DNA of 13,235 bases from an uncultured Methanomassiliicoccaceae archaeon. Its GTDB lineage: Archaea; Thermoplasmatota; Thermoplasmata; Methanomassiliicoccales; Methanomethylophilaceae. Positions 1-6,121 of this stretch are shown piece after piece. The stretch covers positions 1 to 13,235 of the forward strand of contig CALYUZ010000005.1 in the NCBI GenBank assembly GCA_945492685.1. Direction: 5' to 3'. A program made the translations under genes and the position numbers. Each line of letters begins with the position of its first letter. Positions within the stretch are counted from its first letter, which is position 1. Below the pieces are notes generated by a model. It was not told the origin of the DNA, did no database searches, and saw only the letters and a list, made by a program, of their open reading frames with translations.

Positions 1-332
1 TCAGGATCGGAAACCCCGTCAGCGGAAGGAAGGCACTCAAGGCCATCTACTCCACAGGCGGATACTGCACCACAGTCAACGACGACGAGATCATCAAGGC
101 CCAGCAGCTCCTCGGAAGGAGGGAGGGTGTCTGTGTCGAGCCCGCATCCGCGGCCTCCGTCGCAGGACTCAGGAAGCTCCGCGAGATGGGAATCGCCGAC
201 AAGGACGAGCGCGTCGTGTGCATCTGTACCGGAAACGGACTCAAGGACCCCGACACAATCATCAACAACTGCGCCCCGTCCATCAAATGCGGCAATTCGG
301 TCGCGGATGTTGAGAGGATCCTGTCCGAGTGA
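1..332 (+). CDS. thrC: Threonine synthase, C-terminal part (5' end outside window)
   Basis: The reading frame is open from base 3 to the TGA at 330-332 and gives about 109 residues, the C-terminal end of a PLP-dependent threonine synthase (O-phosphohomoserine to L-threonine plus phosphate, cytoplasmic). Recognisable pieces are RIGNPVSGRKALKAIY near the start, STGGYCTTVNDDEI, VEPASAASVAGL and the family hallmark TGNGLKDPD, followed by a short tail typical of archaeal ThrC. The PLP lysine and the N-terminal domain lie upstream of the window. The gene is convergent with hel308: its TGA is immediately followed by the TCA that is the hel308 stop on the other strand, so there is no spacer for a terminator. 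The family assignment is by recognition of these motifs and is secure; whether the missing part is intact cannot be judged. Confidence 0.93.
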   Translation, partial: RIGNPVSGRKALKAIYSTGGYCTTVNDDEIIKAQQLLGRREGVCVEPASAASVAGLRKLREMGIADKDERVVCICTGNGLKDPDTIINNCAPSIKCGNSVADVERILSE

Positions 333-2660
333 TCAGAAATCGAAGAGGCTGGCCTGCTTCTGGCCGGTCTCTTCAACCTTTTTAACCTTCTTGGATTTTT
401 TCGGTGTCTCGGTCTTCACCGGCTCCGTCTTCACTTCCGCCGGTTCCATGGGGAGCTCGCCGTAATCTGCGGCCATCGCATCGAGAAGAGCCTCCTCTTC
501 CGAGGGCGACATCTGCTGCACCATATCTGACACGGAACCCGTCTGGTCCTTCATGCTCCTCGCAAGGGACGGACCGATCCTGGGGATGGCAGCAAGCGTC
601 TCGTAGGGTGTGGCCATGACATCGGACCTCGTACGGATGCCCTTGTTGAACAGGATCCTCGCCCTGCTCCTTCCGACACCCCTGAAGGACACGAGGTCCA
701 TGAGCTCCTCCTTCACACCGTATCTGATGCGGGTCATGAGGGGGCGTACCTTCCTTACGGAGTCGGGATTGAAGATCAGGGCGATCTCGTTCATGGAATA
801 GATGATCCAATCCATCATGTCCACCTTCGACCTGATGTCGCCCGGACCTATGCCCATGTTGTCGGTCATGGTGTCCTCGGCGATCTCCTCTATCCAATCA
901 TAGGTGAGCACGGCGGATTTCAGGTCGCTCCTGAAGAAGTCGTACATGTAGTCCTCGATGTCGTCGGGGTCCACCAGGAGTCTGTCGCAGTATTCGTCGA
1001 ATACGGCATCCAGTCTCGCTTCGTCGCACTTCTTTGGATACATACCGAGGACGTCCAGTGTCATCGCCGCCGCTATCAGGATGGGCATGACCTCTGTTTC
1101 CTCGTCGATCTTCAGGACGGCATCCCTGAGTATCGATGCGGACATGGGGTCGATGTACAGGTCTGAGACCCTCTTACCGAAGGGTGTGATCCTGATGATG
1201 TCCCCTTCACGGGCGACCATCTTCTCCTTCTCCAGGAAATCAACCACGTTTCCGACCACGCTCTCTATACCGAAAAGCTGGGAAACCGTTCCGAAGAACG
1301 TCTCTCTCAGGAACGCCACGATGGATTCCTCTGAATCGGCATCGTTCGTCGCGACCAATCCGAGGATGTGGCTTCTGAGGACCTTGTCGTTGAACAGTTT
1401 GGAGGTCAGCCTTTCGGTGTCGTGCTCGACGTAATCCTCCATCAGATGCTCGAAGTCGCGCTCGTTCTTCGCGATGAGAACAGCTTCCCCGTACGGGTCG
1501 TATCCAGGTCTCCCGGCACGCCCGCACATCTGCTTGACCTCCATAACCGGGATGGGTGTGTTCCCGGAGTTGGACTCGAACCTCATCGTGTCCCTGACGA
1601 CCACCCTCCTTGCGGGAAGGTTGATCCCGGCGGCGAGGGTTGGGGTGGCGACGATGCATTTGATCAATCCCGCCCTGAAACCGTCCTCCACGTAGCGCCT
1701 CTGCCTGTATGTGAGGCCGGCGTTGTGGAAGGCCATACCGCATTTGATGCATGAGGCCAGTTTCCTCCCGGTCGCGGTGGAATCCGCATCCCCTTCGAGG
1801 ATGTCCTCCTCGGCCTTGGACAGCTCTCTTCCGGCGATCTTCCCCATGTCCTTGGAGAACTTCACCGCAAGCGCCTCGGTGGACCTGCGGGAATTGACGA
1901 ACACGAGGCTCTGACCACCGTCCTCGACCGCCTGTTTGACCAATGCCCACACGGTATCGCCGGACTTGGGGACCTCCCTGGTGGTACGGTCGTTGAAGAC
2001 GATGGTGTCATCTTTGAACACCCCCTCTTTCAGGGGGATCGGACGCCAGTCGCTCCTGACCAGTTCCGCATGCAGCCACTCGGCCAGATCGTCGGCGTTT
2101 GAGATGGTCGCGGACAGTGCGATTATCTGCAGGTCCCTGTTCCTGCGCATCAGTTTTGTGAGGGCGACCTCCAGGGTAGGACCCCTTCCTGGGTCATGGA
2201 TCATGTGGATCTCGTCGGCGATGACCAATCCTACATCCTGTATCCATTTGCTGCCGTGGCGGATCATCGAATCCGCCTTCTCGGAGGTGGCGACGACTAT
2301 GTCCGCATCCTCGAGTCCCCGGTCCTCGGAATCCAGGTCGCCGGTACTGAGATGAGTCCTGATGTGGAGGTCCGCGAATCTGTCGAAATCATCCTTCTTC
2401 TCGGATGCCAATGCCTTCAGGGGGACGATGTACAGGACCTTCCTGCGCTTCTCCACTATGGTCTGGAGTGCGGGGATGTATCCGATGAGAGATTTACCGC
2501 TGGCGGTGGGGATCGCGGCCACGAGGTTCCTCCCGCTCAACGCTATGGGGATTGCCTGTGCCTGCGGCGGGTGGAGAACAACGAAACCGACGTCGTTCAG
2601 GGCCTCCGCCACCCTGTCGGATATGTCCAGCTCGTCCACCCTCATGACCTTCGCATCCAT
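333..2660 (-). CDS. hel308: Hel308/Hjm ATP-dependent DNA helicase (Ski2-like, superfamily 2)
   Basis: A 775-residue superfamily 2 3'-5' DNA helicase expected to act at stalled replication forks. Visible motifs in order: Q-motif region LHPPQAQAI (29-37), Walker A AIPTASGKS (49-57), DEIH box (149-152), ALSAT (181-185), SLVFVNSRR (251-259), ATPTLAAGINLPARR (338-352) and QMCGRAGRPG (377-386). A winged-helix and ratchet region follows, then a helix-hairpin-helix domain (about 655-705, FRGVGRSRARIL and IPRIGPSLA), as in Hel308. About 40 extra residues at the C-terminus form a Lys/Glu/Pro linker ending in QASLFDF, which fits a PCNA-interacting peptide. The outermost ATG (2660) is used for the coordinates. 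Met6 (ATG at 2645, MRVDELDIS) matches the usual Hel308 N-terminus better and lies 26 nt after a TATA-like stretch at 2666-2676, so it is a strong alternative. No Shine-Dalgarno is seen before 2660. Single gene, convergent with thrC. Confidence 0.95.
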   Translation of the reverse strand: MDAKVMRVDELDISDRVAEALNDVGFVVLHPPQAQAIPIALSGRNLVAAIPTASGKSLIGYIPALQTIVEKRRKVLYIVPLKALASEKKDDFDRFADLHIRTHLSTGDLDSEDRGLEDADIVVATSEKADSMIRHGSKWIQDVGLVIADEIHMIHDPGRGPTLEVALTKLMRRNRDLQIIALSATISNADDLAEWLHAELVRSDWRPIPLKEGVFKDDTIVFNDRTTREVPKSGDTVWALVKQAVEDGGQSLVFVNSRRSTEALAVKFSKDMGKIAGRELSKAEEDILEGDADSTATGRKLASCIKCGMAFHNAGLTYRQRRYVEDGFRAGLIKCIVATPTLAAGINLPARRVVVRDTMRFESNSGNTPIPVMEVKQMCGRAGRPGYDPYGEAVLIAKNERDFEHLMEDYVEHDTERLTSKLFNDKVLRSHILGLVATNDADSEESIVAFLRETFFGTVSQLFGIESVVGNVVDFLEKEKMVAREGDIIRITPFGKRVSDLYIDPMSASILRDAVLKIDEETEVMPILIAAAMTLDVLGMYPKKCDEARLDAVFDEYCDRLLVDPDDIEDYMYDFFRSDLKSAVLTYDWIEEIAEDTMTDNMGIGPGDIRSKVDMMDWIIYSMNEIALIFNPDSVRKVRPLMTRIRYGVKEELMDLVSFRGVGRSRARILFNKGIRTRSDVMATPYETLAAIPRIGPSLARSMKDQTGSVSDMVQQMSPSEEEALLDAMAADYGELPMEPAEVKTEPVKTETPKKSKKVKKVEETGQKQASLFDF

Positions 2661-2754
2661 GGAGGGTCATATGTACTTTCTCTCGTAATCTTTGGACAGG
2701 ATATAGCCAGTCCGTGGATTCAACGTCGTTATCTCCGATGGACTTCCAGTTACC

Positions 2755-2763
2755 TTTATAAAA
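2755..2763 (+). promoter_or_regulatory. TATA box for the transglutaminase-fold gene
   Basis: TTTATAAAA is a near-consensus archaeal TATA box centred 29 nt before the ATG at 2788. Transcription would begin close to 2784, giving an almost leaderless mRNA; no good Shine-Dalgarno precedes the ATG. It sits in the 127-bp divergent spacer shared with hel308. Confidence 0.75.
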
Positions 2764-2787
2764 GGGGGGCAATCATAGGGACCTCCC

Positions 2788-3861
2788 ATGAGCAAGAGAT
2801 TCGGTATACCCGTCGCCGTGCTCGTCCTGGCCGTGGCACTGTTCGCCCCGTTGATCTCGGACGATTCCGATGCGGCGGAGCAGTCGTTCTACATGTCGCA
2901 GCTCGACGAGAACGGGTGCGCGGTGTTCAATGCCCTGGGGGGACTCCTGGGCAACTACAGCAACACCGCAGAGGTCGGGGTGAAGTTCGACAGGATCACC
3001 CTCTTCGAGGACGAGGGGTCCGCCAGGGCCTATGCCGGATCCGTGGTCGACGACGCGCTCGCGGCCAAATACTACAGCGAACCTCTGATTCCCCATCTGT
3101 GGGACCTGCCAGTTTCATATCCTGAGGTTACCGTCAACATATCGGAGGCCACACTCTCCGACGATCCCGTGAAGTACTACATCGTCACGGGCGTGAGCAT
3201 CATCCTGTCGGTCCCCGAGGATATGCAGGACGATCCCAACACCGATGGCAACGAGCTGGAGAAGAAGGTCAACGAGGTCAAGGAGGCCGTCAGGTCATTC
3301 TCCCCCTCCGGAGGCAACGATGCCGACAAGGTCAAGTCCATCGCGGGACACCTGAAATCCGTCAGGGCCGCGGAGGATGCAGAGGGTGAGGTCAGCAACA
3401 TCTACGATGCCGTGGTGACCAAGAGGTCGTCGTCGGCAGGCGTCGCCGCCGCATTCACATACTACTGCATGGCGAACAGCATTGAATCCGTCACGGTCAA
3501 AGGTCTCGTCTACGATGGGTCCGATTCCACCGTCGAGTACTGGAACGCTGTCCGTACGGGGGGTTCCTGGTATGCCGTTGATACGGTGAAGTACAACCAG
3601 GGCAACAAGGCCTACCTGATGGCCGGATCCGCGACACAGGTCGTCACCGGCGAGAGCCCCGAGCGCTTCTCCACCACACATGTGGCGGACCTGGAGCTGT
3701 CGGAGCCCAACGGACTGAACGCACCCTCCCTGAACAGGACCGAGTATCCGTATCCCGATGACACCCCGTTCCTGGAGAAGTACGGGGGATGGATCATCCT
3801 GGTGCTGATCATCGCGATCGCCGCGGTCTTCATGGTGAAGGCCGCCAAAGGAGACGAGTGA
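2788..3861 (+). CDS. Exported membrane-anchored transglutaminase-fold protein, probably catalytically inactive
   Basis: A 357-residue protein with an N-terminal signal sequence (KRF then a hydrophobic stretch, about 7-24, followed by DDSDAAEQ) and a C-terminal membrane helix (about 334-351) ending in KAAKGDE. This predicts a large extracellular domain anchored at its C-terminus. Residues about 205-275 match the transglutaminase-like core: SAGVAAAF (216-223) lies where active relatives have CEGYARAF, EYWN (250-253) where they have HAWN, and WYAVDTVKY (261-269) where they have WYHVD. The Cys and His of the triad are thus Ser216 and Glu250, and only Asp265 remains, so a structural or binding role is more likely than catalysis. 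The N-terminal 180 residues match nothing I recognise; 150-170 is a charged, probably helical stretch. Start chosen because the ATG directly precedes the signal peptide and follows a strong TATA box. Stops 52 bp before lonB on the same strand. Confidence 0.72.
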   Translation: MSKRFGIPVAVLVLAVALFAPLISDDSDAAEQSFYMSQLDENGCAVFNALGGLLGNYSNTAEVGVKFDRITLFEDEGSARAYAGSVVDDALAAKYYSEPLIPHLWDLPVSYPEVTVNISEATLSDDPVKYYIVTGVSIILSVPEDMQDDPNTDGNELEKKVNEVKEAVRSFSPSGGNDADKVKSIAGHLKSVRAAEDAEGEVSNIYDAVVTKRSSSAGVAAAFTYYCMANSIESVTVKGLVYDGSDSTVEYWNAVRTGGSWYAVDTVKYNQGNKAYLMAGSATQVVTGESPERFSTTHVADLELSEPNGLNAPSLNRTEYPYPDDTPFLEKYGGWIILVLIIAIAAVFMVKAAKGDE

Positions 3862-3884
3862 GTCTCGGGAACTTTCGTAGTAAC

Positions 3885-3893
3885 ATTTAATAT
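3885..3893 (+). promoter_or_regulatory. TATA-like box for lonB
   Basis: ATTTAATAT is an A/T-rich box in an otherwise GC-rich context, centred 25 nt before the ATG at 3914. This places the start of transcription at or next to the start codon. No hairpin separates it from the upstream gene, so some read-through from 2788-3861 is also possible. Confidence 0.6.
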
Positions 3894-3913
3894 CAATTCG
3901 ATTTAGAGAAGAA

Positions 3914-6007
3914 ATGGGGTTAGAAATGACAGAAAAGGTTGAAGTGAAAAGGTCGCCCCTCTCCGTTGAGGAGTGGGTGGACAAACAGACCTTCACCACC
4001 ACGGCGGATATAGACATCCCCGACATGATGGCGGACCGCGTCATCGGTCAGGAGGATGCCGTGGAGGTTATGAAGAAGGCGGCCTCGCAGAAGAGGCACG
4101 TCATGCTCATCGGCGAACCGGGAACCGGAAAGTCGATGCTGGCAAACTCAATGGTCGAGTATCTGCCGAAGGAGGAGCTCCAGGACATCGTTGCCTACCA
4201 TAACCCCGAGGATTTCAACGAGCCCAGGATAAGGACGTTCCCCGCAGGCAAGGGGAAGGCCATCGTCGCCGAGCAGAAGGCGGCGGCAGCCGCCCAGAGG
4301 AACCAGAAGAACACCATGTACATCTACGCATGTGTGGCGCTCCTGGTTCTCGGTCTCCTGGCCGCGTTCCTGATGCAGAACCTCACCATCGCGCTCATCG
4401 CCCTCTTCGCGGCCATGATCATCGTCATGCTGTTCAGGAATCCCGGACAGCAGAGGAACGATTCGCCTATCGTGCCCAAGGTCATCGTCGGTCACGAACC
4501 TGGTGACATGCCTCCGTTCGTGGATGCCACGGGAACACATGCCGGAGCTCTTCTGGGAGATGTCAGGCACGATCCATTCCAGTCCGGAGGACTCGAGACT
4601 CCGTCCCACGACAGGATCGAGGCAGGGGCCATCCACAAGGCCAACAAGGGTGTGCTGTACATCGATGAGATCAACATGCTCAAGATGGAATCCCAGCAGG
4701 CCCTGCTCACAGCGATGCAGGAGAAGAAGATGTCCATCACGGGACAGTCCGAGCGCTCCTCCGGAGCATTGGTCAAATCCGAGCCCGTTCCCTGCGACTT
4801 CATCCTCGTGTGCGCAGGAAACCTGGATGCCATCCAGGGAATGCACCCCGCACTCAGGTCCAGGATCAGGGGATACGGTTACGAGGTGTACATGAAGAGC
4901 ACCATGCCCGACACCGACGAGAACCGTGACAGGATCACCCGCTTCGTGGCCCAGGAGGTCAGGAAGGATGGGAAGATCCCCCACTTCGACAAGTACGCCG
5001 TGGGCGAGATCCTGAAGGAGGCCCAGCGCCGCTCCGGAAAGAAGGGAGAGATCACACTCAGGATGAGGGAGCTCGGAGGATTGATCCGTATCGCAGGTGA
5101 CATGGCGGTCAACAGGGGACACAAAACCGTCTCCGCAGCCGATGTCATGGAGGCGAGGAGCACCGCACGCAGTCTCGAGCAGCAGATCTCCGACGAGAGC
5201 ATCGCGAACATGAAGAGGTATGAGATGTTCAAGAGCGAGGGATCCGCGGTCGGTCTGATCAACGGTCTCGCCGTACTCTCGAACAGCAACAACATGTCCG
5301 AGATGTCGGGAATGGTCATGCCCCTGGCGGCGGAGGTCACCCCCGCACAGTCCGAGAAGGGAGGAAGACTCATCGCCACAGGTCAGCTCGGTGATATCGC
5401 CAAGGAGGCCGTGGACAACATCTCGGCCGTCATCAAGAAGTACACCCTGACCAACCTCAGCAACTGCGACATCCATCTGCAGTATGTGGGAGCCTACAAC
5501 GGTGTCGATGGTGACAGCGCATCGATCACGATGTCGACGGTGATCATCTCCGCCCTGGAGAACATCCCCATCCGTCAGGATATGGCGATGACAGGATCCC
5601 TGAACGTCAGGGGAAAGGTCCTGCCCATCGGTGGGGTCACCGCGAAGCTGGAGGCAGCCGCCGAGGCCGGTATCAAGATCGCTCTGATCCCCAAGGAGAA
5701 TGAGAAGGACGTCATGATCGATAGGAAGTACTACGACATGATGGAGATCTACACAGTGGAGAACCTCCGCGATGTGTTCGAGTACGCCTTCGTGGACTGC
5801 CCCAAGAAGACCGAGTACCTGGAGCAGCTCCTGCCCCTGACCGAGGATGGCAAATCCACCGCACACAAGATGACGCCCCCTCCGAAGTATGAGTACAGGA
5901 CCCCCGAACCCGTGGAGGAGCCTGTACAGGCGGAGCCCGAGCCCGTCGTCGTGACTGCGGAGGAGCCGGTCCACGTTCCGACGAACGTCGACCCCGCACC
6001 TCAGTAA
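3914..6007 (+). CDS. lonB: Archaeal membrane-anchored Lon protease, LonB type
   Basis: A 697-residue ATP-dependent protease of the archaeal LonB family, which degrades misfolded and regulatory proteins at the cytoplasmic face of the membrane. The AAA+ domain carries Walker A GEPGTGKS (67-74), Walker B VLYIDEIN (247-254), a sensor-1 Asn in CAGNLD (about 303) and candidate arginine fingers at 315/317. Two membrane helices (about 136-153 and 157-174) are inserted between Walker A and B, the LonB hallmark. The protease domain has the Ser-Lys dyad: Ser535 in DGDSAS and Lys578 in GGVTAKLEA, 43 residues apart as in E. coli Lon. The last 45 or so residues (about 653-697) are an unusual Pro/Glu/Val-rich, probably disordered tail. 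Met1 fits a leaderless message from the TATA box at 3885; Met5 (ATG at 3926), preceded by GGGGTT, is possible. A hairpin terminator follows the TAA, the only non-TGA stop in the window. Confidence 0.96.
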   Translation: MGLEMTEKVEVKRSPLSVEEWVDKQTFTTTADIDIPDMMADRVIGQEDAVEVMKKAASQKRHVMLIGEPGTGKSMLANSMVEYLPKEELQDIVAYHNPEDFNEPRIRTFPAGKGKAIVAEQKAAAAAQRNQKNTMYIYACVALLVLGLLAAFLMQNLTIALIALFAAMIIVMLFRNPGQQRNDSPIVPKVIVGHEPGDMPPFVDATGTHAGALLGDVRHDPFQSGGLETPSHDRIEAGAIHKANKGVLYIDEINMLKMESQQALLTAMQEKKMSITGQSERSSGALVKSEPVPCDFILVCAGNLDAIQGMHPALRSRIRGYGYEVYMKSTMPDTDENRDRITRFVAQEVRKDGKIPHFDKYAVGEILKEAQRRSGKKGEITLRMRELGGLIRIAGDMAVNRGHKTVSAADVMEARSTARSLEQQISDESIANMKRYEMFKSEGSAVGLINGLAVLSNSNNMSEMSGMVMPLAAEVTPAQSEKGGRLIATGQLGDIAKEAVDNISAVIKKYTLTNLSNCDIHLQYVGAYNGVDGDSASITMSTVIISALENIPIRQDMAMTGSLNVRGKVLPIGGVTAKLEAAAEAGIKIALIPKENEKDVMIDRKYYDMMEIYTVENLRDVFEYAFVDCPKKTEYLEQLLPLTEDGKSTAHKMTPPPKYEYRTPEPVEEPVQAEPEPVVVTAEEPVHVPTNVDPAPQ

Positions 6008-6015
6008 ACCATAAA

Positions 6016-6046
6016 CCCGGGTGAACCCCGGGATTCATCTCTTTTT
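6016..6046 (+). terminator. Hairpin plus T-run terminator after lonB
   Basis: CCCGGG (6016-6021), a 5-nt loop and CCCGGG (6027-6032) form a 6-bp all-GC stem starting 9 nt after the lonB stop. The downstream sequence is T-rich and ends in TTTTT at 6042-6046. Position and shape fit an intrinsic terminator. Confidence 0.65.
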
Positions 6047-6098
6047 CCAGGACAGTTCGTCCTATCAATGTGTAGAATTTTGAGAGGAAGCGGTTTTC

Positions 6099-6121
6099 AA
6101 CGGATGGGCATCTCATCCGTT
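6099..6121 (-). terminator. Hairpin at the 3' end of the 640-aa gene, possible terminator
   Basis: AACGGATG (6099-6106) and CATCCGTT (6114-6121) form an 8-bp perfect stem with a 7-nt loop, overlapping the stop codon of the minus-strand gene. There is no clear T-run after it on the minus strand, so the terminator role is uncertain; it may only protect the mRNA end. Confidence 0.35.

Noticed and set aside
2196-3125. A 309-codon plus-strand frame spanning the hel308/transglutaminase-fold spacer
   Set aside because: It overlaps hel308 antisense and the next gene out of frame; the translated sequence is Arg/Gly-rich with no domain.
3295-4044. A 249-codon minus-strand frame across the transglutaminase-fold gene and the lonB start
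   Set aside because: Antisense to two supported genes and it crosses the lonB promoter; no recognisable protein features.
4148-5974. A 608-codon open frame on the minus strand opposite lonB
   Set aside because: It lies wholly antisense to a clear LonB gene; its His/Asp/Gly/Leu-rich composition is typical of a shadow frame created by strong codon bias in GC-rich DNA, and no domain is visible.
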